Assembly: GCF_000952685.1 (NCBI RefSeq) | Contig: NZ_JYHV01000015.1 | Coordinates: 186,001 to 250,000 of the forward strand | Direction: 5' to 3' | From: Stutzerimonas stutzeri | GTDB lineage: Bacteria; Pseudomonadota; Gammaproteobacteria; Pseudomonadales; Pseudomonadaceae | DNA: 64,000 nucleotides | Shown: positions 50,347 to 58,783 of the stretch, one piece after another | How the letters are laid out: every line of letters begins with the position of its first letter | How positions within the stretch are numbered: position 1 is the first letter of the stretch | The notes under the pieces: model-generated | What the model was told of the DNA's origin: nothing | Seen by the model: the letters and a program-made list of their open reading frames with translations, nothing else | The model's database searches: none | Translations under genes and position numbers: made by a program

Positions 50347-50967
50347 ATGGTGAAGCTCTGGGGTCGGATCAATTCAACGAACGTGAAAAAGGCGCTGTGG
50401 TGTCTGGAAGAACTCGGTGTGCCCTACACACGCATCGACGCCGGTGGCACCTTCGGCGTAGTCGGTGAGGCCGAATATGCTGCGATGAATCCGAATCGCC
50501 TGGTGCCCTGCCTGCAAGACGGCGAGCTGGTGCTCTGGGAGTCCAACTCCATCGTCCGCTACCTCGCCGCGCAATATGGCGCAGAACCGCTATGGAATGC
50601 CGATCCGCGCCGGCGTGCCGAGGCGGACAAATGGATGGACTGGGTAACGTCATCCTTGGCCGCACCCTTCCGTCCGCTGTTCTGGAACATCGTGCGTACC
50701 GCACCGGAACAACGCGACATGGCGGTGGTGCAGGCGGCGCTGGCGGAATGCGGCAAGTTGCTGGCGATCGCCGATCGGACGCTCTCGGAGCAGCCCTATC
50801 TGTCCGGCACTTCATTCGGCATGGGCGACATTCCTCTGGGATGTTTCGCCTATGCCTGGTTCGAGATGCCGATCGAGCGGCCGGATCAGCCGCACCTGCG
50901 CGACTGGTATGAGCGATTGCAGCAGCGTACGGCGTATCAGACCGCGGTGGTTACGCCGCTAACCTGA
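50347..50967 (+). CDS. Glutathione S-transferase family protein
   Basis: A 206-aa protein with a thioredoxin-fold N-domain (LWGRINSTNVKKALWCLEELG; a Ser/Asn-containing active site, not Cys) and the glutathione-binding turn NRLVPCL...LWESNSIVRYLA. The C-domain is all helical and contains GMGDIPLGCFAY. A GAGAGGGT ribosome site precedes the ATG. It likely detoxifies electrophiles. It is convergent with a LysR gene. Confidence 0.9.
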   Translation: MVKLWGRINSTNVKKALWCLEELGVPYTRIDAGGTFGVVGEAEYAAMNPNRLVPCLQDGELVLWESNSIVRYLAAQYGAEPLWNADPRRRAEADKWMDWVTSSLAAPFRPLFWNIVRTAPEQRDMAVVQAALAECGKLLAIADRTLSEQPYLSGTSFGMGDIPLGCFAYAWFEMPIERPDQPHLRDWYERLQQRTAYQTAVVTPLT

Positions 50968-50973
50968 TCGGGC

Positions 50974-51885
50974 TCAGCGGCTGCAGGATTCGTTGGTCAG
51001 CCAGTCGAGGAAGGCCTTCACGGGTGGGTGGCGCTCGCGGCCGGGGACGCAGAGCGCCGTATAGGAGGCGCCGGATACGGTAATTTCGCTGCGGTAGGGC
51101 TGTAACAGCCCCATTGCCAGGCTCTGCGACACCAGCACATTGCTCGCCAGCACCAGACCCTGTCCTGCAATGGCGGCCTGCAAGGCGTAATGCTCCTCGT
51201 CATATTCACGCAGCTCGGCGGTGTCCATCCATGTCTCGCCCGCAGCCTCGCACCAGGCTTTCCAGCTGCGATCATAGAGCTGCGAATTGCGCCAGCGCAC
51301 GGTAATCAGGGTCAGGCGCGTTGGGTCGAGCGACGCCAGCAGGCCCGGTGCGCCATAAACGCCGAAACACTCGTCGAGCAGGCATTGACTGTGCAAGCTG
51401 GGGTGATCGTTATAGCCATAGCGGATCACCAGATCGATGCTGGCATCCTGATGCAGATCGAGCAGTTCGGTGCTGGTCTCGACACGCACCTTTATGCCTG
51501 GGTGAGCCTGATAGAAGTACCCGAGCCGCGGGATCAACCAGAGTGCGGCGAAGGCCGGCGTCGTGGACAACGTCAGGCTGCCGGTACTGGGTTGGGGGCG
51601 CAAATGGTCGACCGTTTGCACGACGTCCAGCAGCGCCCCATGCAGACTGCGAAACAGCCGCTCGCCGCAGTCAGTCAACCGTACGCCGCGGGCCATCCGC
51701 TGAAACAACGGTACCCCCAACCAGCCTTCGAGCAGCTTGATCTGATGGGAAACGGCAGTGGGCGTTACCGCGAGCTCCTCGGCTGCTGACTTGAAACTTT
51801 TCAGCCGCGCCGCCGATTCAAAGGTGCGTAATGCAGTGAGAGGCAGATTCGCGAACATATCGATGCTCAGGTGAATTGAATTCAT
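50974..51885 (-). CDS. LysR-family transcriptional regulator (GcvA-like)
   Basis: About 303 aa from ATG 51885 (an internal ATG at 51858 is also possible). The N-terminal HTH is LPLTALRTFESAARLKSFKSAAEELAVTPTAVSHQIK, read in two pieces; this SHQIK form is typical of GcvA/AmpR-like members. The substrate-binding domain follows. It is divergent from the azoreductase gene across about 90 bp, so it probably regulates the azoreductase-SMR unit. Confidence 0.88.
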   Translation of the reverse strand: MNSIHLSIDMFANLPLTALRTFESAARLKSFKSAAEELAVTPTAVSHQIKLLEGWLGVPLFQRMARGVRLTDCGERLFRSLHGALLDVVQTVDHLRPQPSTGSLTLSTTPAFAALWLIPRLGYFYQAHPGIKVRVETSTELLDLHQDASIDLVIRYGYNDHPSLHSQCLLDECFGVYGAPGLLASLDPTRLTLITVRWRNSQLYDRSWKAWCEAAGETWMDTAELREYDEEHYALQAAIAGQGLVLASNVLVSQSLAMGLLQPYRSEITVSGASYTALCVPGRERHPPVKAFLDWLTNESCSR

Positions 51886-51975
51886 TCTGGACGAGTATTG
51901 CTCATTTGTCGTCCGGGCTGGCAGCAAATAACTTGGCTCCTACAGCCGCACTGGCGCGGCTTACGGAGGTCACTG

Positions 51976-52611
51976 ATGAAAAAAATTCTAGCTGTGCAAG
52001 GTAGCCCACGAGGCGAGCGTTCACACTCTCGGCGTTTGCTCGATCACTTCCTCGAGGCGCTGACAGCCGAGCAGCATGGCGCTGAGATCACGCATCGGGA
52101 GGTAGGGCGCGTTTCATTACCCGCAGTAACCGAAGGTTGGGTTGCAGCCGCCTTTCACGACCCCCTTACCCGTTCCTCGACGATGCAGGCGGACCTTGCT
52201 CTCAGCGATGAGCTGGTTGATGAGTTGCTCGCCACGGATCGTCTCGTCATCGCCGCGCCCATGTACAACTTCGGTGTTCCCAGTGGGGTGAAGGCCTGGA
52301 TCGACCAGATCGTGCGCATCGGCCGGACCTTCGACTTCACCCCCGAGGACCCGACGAGCCAGTACAAACCACGGGTCCTGGGTAAGCGCGGGTTGATCAT
52401 TACCACCCGAGGTGATCGCGGCTACGGTCCGGACGGTGTGAACGCCCACCTCAATCATGCCGATACCCACTTGCGCGATGTACTGGGACTGATCGGCATT
52501 ACCGACGTCGAGGTGATTGCTGTGGAAAACGACGAGTTCGGTGGAATGGCATTCGAAGATTCCTACCAGGCTGCGCAGCGGCGTCTGGCGCAATTGGCGA
52601 TGGACTTCTGA
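51976..52611 (+). CDS. azoR: FMN-dependent NADH azoreductase
   Basis: A 211-aa flavodoxin-fold quinone/azo reductase. The FMN phosphate loop is GSPRGERSHSRRL, and PMYNFGVPSGVKAWIDQIVR is the AzoR signature. It carries out two-electron reduction of quinones and azo compounds. The start at 51976 has GGAGGT upstream. Its stop overlaps the next ATG (TGATG), coupling it to the SMR transporter. Confidence 0.92.
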   Translation: MKKILAVQGSPRGERSHSRRLLDHFLEALTAEQHGAEITHREVGRVSLPAVTEGWVAAAFHDPLTRSSTMQADLALSDELVDELLATDRLVIAAPMYNFGVPSGVKAWIDQIVRIGRTFDFTPEDPTSQYKPRVLGKRGLIITTRGDRGYGPDGVNAHLNHADTHLRDVLGLIGITDVEVIAVENDEFGGMAFEDSYQAAQRRLAQLAMDF

Positions 52612-52922
52612 TGGCCAGCGGCTGGGCATTCCTCCTGCTGGCAGCTGGCTTCGAAGTGCTGTTCGCGATGTCGATGAAGTATGCCGAGGGTTTCACTCGG
52701 TTGCTTCCCAGTGGTTTGGTGGTCGTCGGCGCGAGCGCGGGGATTTATTTCCTGACGTTGGCGCTGCGCGATCTGCCGGTGAGCATCGCTTATCCCATAT
52801 GGACCGGTATCGGCACGCTGGGCACGGTGTTGCTGGGTGCCTTGCTGCTGGGCGAGGCGCTGACGCCGCTCAAGCTCTTGTCGATCGCACTGATCGTGGC
52901 GGGCATTGCCGGTCTCAAGTGA
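52611..52922 (+). CDS. Small multidrug resistance (SMR/Gdx-like) transporter
   Basis: A 103-aa inner membrane protein with four hydrophobic helices. The essential membrane-embedded glutamate is Glu15 (AAGFEVLFAMSMK), and SIAYPIWTGIGTLGTVLLG matches the family. FAMSMKYAEGFTR resembles the SugE/Gdx (guanidinium exporter) subgroup more than EmrE. It is coupled to azoR upstream and overlaps by one base an ABC ATPase remnant downstream. Confidence 0.9.
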   Translation: MASGWAFLLLAAGFEVLFAMSMKYAEGFTRLLPSGLVVVGASAGIYFLTLALRDLPVSIAYPIWTGIGTLGTVLLGALLLGEALTPLKLLSIALIVAGIAGLK

Positions 52923-53080
52923 TGGTCATCACCCATGAGATGCGCTTCGCCCGTGAAGTGGGCAGCAAGCTGGTGTTCATGCACCACGGTAAGGTGTATG
53001 AGGTTGGCGATTCCCGCGAGCTGTTCGCCAATCCGCAGACCATCGAGCTGCAACAATCTATCGGCTCGGTCAGCCTTTAA
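52922..53080 (+). pseudogene. C-terminal remnant of an amino-acid ABC transporter ATP-binding protein (HisP/GlnQ type)
   Basis: The 52-residue frame begins MVITHEMRFAREVGSK, which is the H-loop region of polar amino acid ATPases, and continues to a normal family C-terminus (GDSRELFANPQTIELQQ). Walker A, the signature and Walker B are absent. Upstream sequence in the same frame is the shadow of the SMR gene, so the loss is a deletion or fusion at the SMR stop codon, not a frameshift. The residual frame is open and could be translated by coupling, but it cannot bind ATP. Confidence 0.85.
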
Positions 53081-53086
53081 CGGCGC

Positions 53087-53848
53087 TCAGCGATCCCCGA
53101 ACGCCTGCGCGACCAGTGCCGGCAGCTGTTCGCCCGCTGGGCCAGCCAAGGTGTATTCCCGTTCGCGGTGCTGCCTATGGGGCAGGGGATTGACGTGGAC
53201 GATGACCGCCCCGGCACGCCAGGCAAGCCCAGGAATTTCTGCGGCGGGATAAACCATGCCGGAGGTGCCGACCGAAATCAGCAGGTCGCACGTTTCTGCG
53301 GCTTGGAAGGCGGCGCTCAAGGCAGCGGCAGGAAGGTTTTCGCCAAACCAGACGACACCGGGACGCAACAGGCCGCTGCAAATGGTGCAGCTTGGCGGTT
53401 GCAGCCGACGGCCGCCTTCCGGCTCGTTGGGCATGTCCAGCGGCTGCTTTGGGGATTCGCCACATTTGCAACAGCGCGGCTGATGCAAACTGCCGTGAAG
53501 ATGAACGACCTCGGTGCTACCGGCGCGCTCATGCAGATCGTCGACGTTCTGTGAAACGAGCGTGAGACGGGGCACCTGTCGGGCCAATTCGGTGATGGCC
53601 AGGTGGGCCGCATTTGGCTGAGCCTGCAGGACCTTCATGCGGCGCCATTCGTACCGGCCCCAGACCAGCGCGGGGTCCGCTTGGAAAGCTTCGGGTGTAG
53701 CCAGCGAGGTGGCATCGAAACGCGCCCAAAGACCGGTCAGCGAGTCGCGAAATGTCGGAATGCCACTCTCTGCCGAGACGCCAGCACCGGTAAATACCAC
53801 CACATGGCGGGCTTGGCGCAGTGCCTCGATCAGCGGGGCAGGGATCAT
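53087..53848 (-). CDS. Sirtuin, NAD-dependent protein deacylase
   Basis: A 253-aa Sir2-family enzyme. The NAD motif is TGAGVSAESGIPTFR; QNVDDLHERAG and the catalytic His in HLHGSL are present. Two CxxC pairs (CCKCGE and CTIC) form the zinc site. It is a class III-like bacterial CobB. The ATG at 53848 has GGAG 8 nt upstream. It lies 131 bp behind phrB on the same strand and may be read through from the photolyase operon. Confidence 0.92.
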   Translation of the reverse strand: MIPAPLIEALRQARHVVVFTGAGVSAESGIPTFRDSLTGLWARFDATSLATPEAFQADPALVWGRYEWRRMKVLQAQPNAAHLAITELARQVPRLTLVSQNVDDLHERAGSTEVVHLHGSLHQPRCCKCGESPKQPLDMPNEPEGGRRLQPPSCTICSGLLRPGVVWFGENLPAAALSAAFQAAETCDLLISVGTSGMVYPAAEIPGLAWRAGAVIVHVNPLPHRQHREREYTLAGPAGEQLPALVAQAFGDR

Positions 53849-53979
53849 GGGCTCGGCTCCTGTCGATTGTTCATGGTGAAGCTCTTCGCTTCTCAAGGCG
53901 CAATCAAAACACCGCGTCATGTCGATTCCAATCGGTGCTACAAACCGGCATTGGCTTCAGCGCGGCGAGAACGGATGAA

Positions 53980-55407
53980 TCACAGTCGCTCGCCCAGATT
54001 CCTGAAGGCGGACAGGGCGCGCTCGCGGCTCGTCGTCAGATCCACGATCGGCAGCGGATATCCGGGGGTGCCGAAGAGCCCGCTGGAAGCGCGCGGGTCG
54101 TGGATGTCTCGGTTGCTCAAGTGAGCCAGCTCCGGCAACCATTGCCGCAGAAAGTCACCGTGCGGATCGAATTTGGCCGATTGGCTGAGTGGATTGAACA
54201 GGCGGAAGTAGGGCACCGAGTCGGTGCCGGTCGAGGCGCTCCATTGCCAGCCGCCATTGTTCGCGGCGAGGTCGCCATCGATCAGGTGTCGCATGAACCA
54301 GCGCTCACCTTCGCGCCAGTCGATCAGCAGGTTCTTGCTCAGAAACATGGCGACGATCATGCGCAGTCGATTGTGCATCCAGCCGGTCGCCAACAGCTGA
54401 CGCATGGCGGCATCGATGATCGGAAAGCCGGTGCGACCCTGTTGCCAGGCCGCCAACTCGTCGGGTGCGTGGCGCCAGGGCAGGGCCTCGGTTTGGCTAC
54501 GGAAGGCCCGACCCATCGAAACCCTCGGATAGCCATGGAGGATGTGTTTGTAGAACTCCCGCCAGAGCAATTCGTTGATCCAGGTGACAACGCCCGGATT
54601 ACCGCTGTCTAACTCGCCCTGGTTCATTGCCAACGCGGCGTGTAGGCATTGTCGCGGCGAAATGACGCCCGCAACCAGGTATGGCGACAGCTGACTGGTA
54701 CCGGATTGAGCGGGAAAATCGCGACGCTGTTGGTACTCGGCCAGGCCATGCTCGGCAAACGATGCCAAGCGCTTGTGTGCCGCCTCTTCACCTGCGGGCC
54801 AGCGCCCACGTAATACGTCGCTGGGCGAGGCGAAATCTGCAACGGCCGTTGGTACCGGATCGCTAGGAACGGGCATCCAGGCTTGCGGGGCGGGCACTGG
54901 CAGGCAGCGCGGCAGCGAATGGCTCAGGCGCAAATAGCAAACCTTGCGGAACTGACTGAAGACCTTGAAGCAATCGCCCGCGAGGGTTTTCACACTGCCC
55001 GGCGCAAAGAGCAACTGATCCAGGTGCCGCTGAAGTCTCGTAGGGGTATTGCGAAGTGCTTCGGCGGTCGCCTCGTCGCGGCGTTGCTCGTTCACTCCGT
55101 ACTCATCGTTGATATGCAGGGTGTCGATCTGATACTGACGGCACAGATCGACGATCTGCGTCGGTACCGCCTGCCAGTGTTCCACACGGCGAATCAGTAA
55201 CGGCACGTTCAGCTCGGCGAGACGCGTGGAGAGCACGCCCAGGTTGCGCAGCTGGAAGTCGATCTTGCACGCGGCGTCGTCATGGGCGAGCCATTGCGCG
55301 GGGGTAATCAGATACAGGGCGACGGTGGGGCCGGCGTTCATAGCCGCGGCCAGGGCGGTATTGTCGGCAACGCGCAGGTCGCTGCGCAGCCAGAGCAGTT
55401 GAGTCAT
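53980..55407 (-). CDS. phrB: Deoxyribodipyrimidine photolyase (class I CPD photolyase)
   Basis: A 475-aa blue-light DNA repair flavoprotein. The N-terminal antenna-binding alpha/beta domain starts LLWLRSDLRVADNTAL. The FAD domain carries WINELLWREFYKHIL, TGFPIIDAAMRQL and the GDLAANNGGWQWSASTGTD segment with DNA-binding Trp and FAD contacts. It splits cyclobutane pyrimidine dimers using light. It is 23 bp behind the DUF523/DUF1722 gene, in an operon driven from the promoter/operator at 56416-56476. Confidence 0.95.
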   Translation of the reverse strand: MTQLLWLRSDLRVADNTALAAAMNAGPTVALYLITPAQWLAHDDAACKIDFQLRNLGVLSTRLAELNVPLLIRRVEHWQAVPTQIVDLCRQYQIDTLHINDEYGVNEQRRDEATAEALRNTPTRLQRHLDQLLFAPGSVKTLAGDCFKVFSQFRKVCYLRLSHSLPRCLPVPAPQAWMPVPSDPVPTAVADFASPSDVLRGRWPAGEEAAHKRLASFAEHGLAEYQQRRDFPAQSGTSQLSPYLVAGVISPRQCLHAALAMNQGELDSGNPGVVTWINELLWREFYKHILHGYPRVSMGRAFRSQTEALPWRHAPDELAAWQQGRTGFPIIDAAMRQLLATGWMHNRLRMIVAMFLSKNLLIDWREGERWFMRHLIDGDLAANNGGWQWSASTGTDSVPYFRLFNPLSQSAKFDPHGDFLRQWLPELAHLSNRDIHDPRASSGLFGTPGYPLPIVDLTTSRERALSAFRNLGERL

Positions 55408-55430
55408 TTCAGATTTGGTTTCCAGTCGCG

Positions 55431-56393
55431 TCAGATTGCGTTGCGCAGGCTGAGATTCTCGGGGTGCGGCTGCAGATAGGCCTGATTGGCAACATAGCGA
55501 TCCGGATGCCGGCGAAAGTGATGCTTGAGCAGCGTCAGCGGCACCACCAGCGGCACGACGCCTTCGCGGTATTGAGTGATCAGGTGCTGCAGCTCCTGCT
55601 TATCTTCGCTGCCGATGTCACGTTTCAAGTAGCCGCTCAGGTGCTGCAACACGTTGCTGTGGTTGCCGCGCGACGCGGTCTTCTTCAAGGCTTGCATCAA
55701 TTGGCGGAAGTAGGTGGGAGCGAATTCGTCCAACGGCATCTTGCCGATCGTCGCGACCATCCGACCGAGTGCCTTGTACTGCAATGGATCGGTCGCCATC
55801 AGCTGATACTTGTAACGTGAGTGGAAATCCACCAGTGCCTTGCGCGTCAGTCCAGTATCCCGCAGGCGCTGCCATTCGGCGTGGGCGAAGACCCGCGTCA
55901 GGAAGTTTTCTCGCAGCACCGGATCGTTGAGCCTGCCGTCTTCTTCCACCGGCAAATCCGGCCGTGCCTGCATGAGGGCGCGCGCGAACAGACCGGATCC
56001 GCCGCCATCAACCGGATGACCATTGGCCTGATAAACCTTCACCCGCTCCATACCGCAGGAGGGGGACTTCTGCATCAGGATGTAGCCGCTGAGGTCATCC
56101 AGTTCAGCGGCGATCCGCTCGCCGTAGGCGGTTAGCGCGTCGCTGACGTCCAGCTCCGGATGCACGGTACCGACGGCACGAGGATTGGTGGGCTCGCCGA
56201 CCAGCCGAATCGGCTCGCGTGGTGTACCCAGGCCGATGGCCACTTCCGGACAGATCGGCACGAATTCGAAATGACGAGCCAGCGTTTCGCTGCATAACCG
56301 TGATTCCTTGTGACCACCATTGAAACGTACAGGACTGCCCAGCAAACAGGCGCTGATACCAATCTTGATGACAGGACGTGACGGAGTAAGCAT
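55431..56393 (-). CDS. DUF523 / DUF1722 fusion protein (YbgA family)
   Basis: A 320-aa protein. The N-terminal DUF523 (about 1-150, with the conserved cysteines in ISACLLGSPVRFNGGHKES, FVPICPEVAIGL and LMQKSPSCGMERVKVY) is followed by DUF1722/YbgA (about 190-305, including TDPLQYKALGRMVA). Function is unknown, but this protein is repeatedly encoded beside photolyase in Pseudomonas and enterobacteria (E. coli ybgA-phr). The cysteines suggest thiol or metal chemistry. First gene of the phrB operon. Confidence 0.92.
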   Translation of the reverse strand: MLTPSRPVIKIGISACLLGSPVRFNGGHKESRLCSETLARHFEFVPICPEVAIGLGTPREPIRLVGEPTNPRAVGTVHPELDVSDALTAYGERIAAELDDLSGYILMQKSPSCGMERVKVYQANGHPVDGGGSGLFARALMQARPDLPVEEDGRLNDPVLRENFLTRVFAHAEWQRLRDTGLTRKALVDFHSRYKYQLMATDPLQYKALGRMVATIGKMPLDEFAPTYFRQLMQALKKTASRGNHSNVLQHLSGYLKRDIGSEDKQELQHLITQYREGVVPLVVPLTLLKHHFRRHPDRYVANQAYLQPHPENLSLRNAI

Positions 56394-56415
56394 TGGGCTG
56401 GCCTCAACTATTTAT

Positions 56416-56439
56416 TGTACAGACATACTTATATGTACA
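56416..56439. promoter_or_regulatory. LitR/PplR-type operator TGTACA-N12-TGTACA
   Basis: Two perfect TGTACA hexamers start at 56416 and 56434 with exactly 12 nt between. This equals the T(G/A)TACA-N12-TGTACA consensus that I recall for class II LitR of P. putida. It covers the predicted transcription start and first transcribed bases of the photolyase operon, a natural position for a repressor. Confidence 0.8.
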
Positions 56440-56448
56440 ATTTTGTCC

Positions 56449-56476
56449 ATTCTAGGTTCGCCTTTGTACAAGTCAA
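56449..56476 (-). promoter_or_regulatory. Promoter of the DUF523-phrB operon
   Basis: On the minus strand, TTGACT (56476-56471), a 16-nt spacer and TAGAAT (56454-56449) match sigma-70 hexamers at five of six positions each. A lone TGTACA (56465-56470) lies in the spacer next to the -35, and the full TGTACA pair lies just downstream of the -10. Confidence 0.65.
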
Positions 56477-56635
56477 TCGTCTCAATGACCTCGCCCGAAT
56501 GATCATGCGTGGTATCACAGGTTTTTGGATTTTCCGCAAAGAAGCCGGCGGCAACGCCGAGGCGACGATTTTGCGCGGCGGAGTGGGACGGCGCGCCCCA
56601 CAGTGCGGCTAAAAGCTGTGCATATTAACCCTGCC

Positions 56636-56659
56636 TGTACAAGGCTATTATCAAGTACA
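56636..56659. promoter_or_regulatory. Second LitR-type operator, facing the epimerase/hemH operon
   Basis: TGTACA (56636-56641), 12 nt, AGTACA (56654-56659): 11 of 12 positions fit the same bipartite site. A possible -10 TATTAT lies inside it at 56646-56651. It is 58 bp before the ATG at 56718. Confidence 0.6.
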
Positions 56660-56717
56660 TGGCCGTCCAGCCTCCGGGGCAGGAGCGGTCCTTCGCTGAA
56701 CCAAGGAGGTCGCCATC

Positions 56718-57629
56718 ATGAACATATTGCTGACCGGTGGGACTGGCCTGATCGGGCGAAAGCTCTGCCAGTACTGGCTGGCAGAGGGGCATAAGCTCTG
56801 GGTTTGGAGCCGTACGCCGGAGCGAGTGGCCGAGCGCTGTGGCGAGGGGGTGACGGGCGTCGGTCAGCTGCAGGAGATGGATCAAGTTCCGCTGGATGCG
56901 GTTATCAACCTGGCGGGTGCACCGATCGCAGATCGCCCCTGGACCCGCTCGCGCCGCCTGCTGCTCTGGAACAGCCGGATCAATCTTACCGAGCAGCTGA
57001 TCGAATGGCTGTCCGGGCAATTGAAGCAACCGCAGGTGCTGATATCCGGCTCGGCAGTGGGTTGGTACGGCGATGGGGGCGAGCGCGAGCTGAGCGAAGA
57101 CGATGGCCCTGCCGGCAACGATTTCGCCAGCCAGCTCTGCGGAGCCTGGGAAGAAAGCGCCATGCGCGCGAAGCGCCTCGGAATCCGCGTTGTCCTGGTG
57201 CGCACCGGTTTGGTGTTGGCCCGAGACGGAGGATTCTTGCAGCGTCTGATGCCACTGTTCCGGCTGGGGCTGGGCGGTCGTCAGGGTAGCGGCCGGCAAT
57301 GGATGCCATGGATTCACATAGACGACGAAATCGCCTTGATAGATTTTCTGTTGCGGCAGCCGGCTGCGCACGGCCCCTACAATGCCTGCTCGCCGCAACC
57401 GGTGCGCAACGCCGAATTCGCCAAGGCCCTGGGGCGCAGTCTGGGGCGTCCGGCGATATTACCGGTTCCGGCGCTCGCCTTGAGAGGCACGCTGGGTGAG
57501 TTGTCCGGGCTGATTCTCGGTGGTCAGAAGGCAATCCCGGCGCGGTTGAGGGCAGCAGGGTTTCACTTTCGCTTCGTCGAGCTGGATGCGGCATTGGCGG
57601 ACCTGCGCAAGCCGCAGTCAGCTGTGTGA
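56718..57629 (+). CDS. TIGR01777-family NAD-dependent epimerase (YfcH-like)
   Basis: A 303-aa extended-SDR protein. The Rossmann motif TGGTGLIGRKLC is N-terminal, and ISGSAVGWYGDGGERELSE includes the family-specific Tyr region. The C-terminal DUF1731 segment is present (ALRGTLGELSGLILGGQKAIPARLRAAGF, in two parts). Substrate is unknown. Members are often linked to photolyase/hemH clusters in Pseudomonas. AAGGAGGT precedes the ATG. It is followed after 60 bp by hemH. Confidence 0.92.
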   Translation: MNILLTGGTGLIGRKLCQYWLAEGHKLWVWSRTPERVAERCGEGVTGVGQLQEMDQVPLDAVINLAGAPIADRPWTRSRRLLLWNSRINLTEQLIEWLSGQLKQPQVLISGSAVGWYGDGGERELSEDDGPAGNDFASQLCGAWEESAMRAKRLGIRVVLVRTGLVLARDGGFLQRLMPLFRLGLGGRQGSGRQWMPWIHIDDEIALIDFLLRQPAAHGPYNACSPQPVRNAEFAKALGRSLGRPAILPVPALALRGTLGELSGLILGGQKAIPARLRAAGFHFRFVELDAALADLRKPQSAV

Positions 57630-57689
57630 AAATGCGCCGCCCGCGGCGGGTTGGCGGCGTAATTCTTTAATCAGTAGTCAGGAATATGC

Positions 57690-58715
57690 ATGACTGAGCA
57701 GGCGTTGTTATTGGTCAACCTGGGTTCACCGGCTTCTACCGAGGTCGCGGATGTGCGCCGCTATCTCAATCAATTTCTGATGGATCCCTATGTCGTCGAT
57801 CTGCCATGGCCCATCCGCCGCTTGCTGGTATCGCTGATTCTGGTCAAACGCCCGGCGCAATCCGCTCATGCCTACGCATCGATCTGGTGGCCGGAGGGGT
57901 CGCCACTGGTCGTGCTCAGCCAGCGCCTGACCGATGCAGTGCGTCCTTACTGGACTGAAGGTCCCGTTGAACTGGCAATGCGCTACGGCGAGCCATCGAT
58001 CGAGAGTAAGCTGGTCAAGCTCGCGAAGCAGGGCATCAAGCAGGTGACCTTTGCGCCGCTGTATCCGCAGTTCGCCGACAGCACCACGACTACCGCCATT
58101 GACGAGGCGCAGCGTGTGATCCGAGAGAAGCGCCTCGAGATCAAGCTTTCGATCCTGCAGCCGTTCTATGACCAGCCGGAATACCTCGACGCGCTGGTCG
58201 ATAGTGCTCGGCCGTACCTGGCGCAGGATTTCGATCATCTACTGTTGAGCTTCCACGGTTTGCCCGAACGCCACCTGCACAAGACCGACCCGACGGGCTC
58301 GCATTGCCTGAAAAGCGCGGACTGCTGCCAGCGAGCCGAAGGCGAGGTGCTCGCCAATTGCTACCGCGCCCAATGCATGCAGAGTGGCGCGGCATTCGCC
58401 ACGCGCGCCGGGCTTCGCCCGGAACAGTGGTCGGTTTCGTTCCAGTCACGGTTAGGCCGCGCCAAGTGGATCGAGCCCTATACCGAAGCGCACCTGGAAG
58501 AGCTCGCGGCTATGGGCGTGAAAAAGCTCTTGGTGATGTGCCCGGCATTCGTTGCGGACTGCATCGAAACCCTGGAGGAAATCGGTGATCGCGGCCGTGA
58601 GCAATTCATTGGCGCGGGAGGTGAAAACCTGCAGCTGGTTCCCTGCCTGAATACGCACGAAAGCTGGGTGCAGGCGCTGGTCGCGCTCTGCCGGAGGGCG
58701 CCGCAGGCCTTGTAG
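57690..58715 (+). CDS. hemH: Ferrochelatase
   Basis: Inserts Fe(II) into protoporphyrin IX, the last step of haem synthesis. It is 341 aa. The start [12 protein letters not shown], the catalytic His in SFHGLPERH and the [16 protein letters not shown] signature are present. Protoporphyrin IX is a photosensitiser, so induction of ferrochelatase by light makes sense. Together with the upstream LitR-type box this supports membership in the light regulon. Confidence 0.95.
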   Translation: MTEQALLLVNLGSPASTEVADVRRYLNQFLMDPYVVDLPWPIRRLLVSLILVKRPAQSAHAYASIWWPEGSPLVVLSQRLTDAVRPYWTEGPVELAMRYGEPSIESKLVKLAKQGIKQVTFAPLYPQFADSTTTTAIDEAQRVIREKRLEIKLSILQPFYDQPEYLDALVDSARPYLAQDFDHLLLSFHGLPERHLHKTDPTGSHCLKSADCCQRAEGEVLANCYRAQCMQSGAAFATRAGLRPEQWSVSFQSRLGRAKWIEPYTEAHLEELAAMGVKKLLVMCPAFVADCIETLEEIGDRGREQFIGAGGENLQLVPCLNTHESWVQALVALCRRAPQAL

Positions 58716-58783
58716 GAGGCCAGCCACAGCTTGCAGCTCAGTGGGTCAGGTGCGAGCGCGGCTCCCGCTACGGAAGCCTGCGA

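Larger units (their letters stand above)
56394..56717. other. Divergent control region of the photolyase and epimerase/hemH operons
   Basis: The 324 bases hold at least two spaced TGTACA operators and a strong sigma-70-like promoter for the leftward operon; each is listed below. No gene is present. The left third is more A/T-rich than its surroundings. Confidence 0.8.

Noticed and set aside
56394-56717. Possible small gene or mobile-element remnant in the A/T-rich divergent region
   Set aside because: Both strands are broken by stops; the A/T-richness is explained by promoters and operators.
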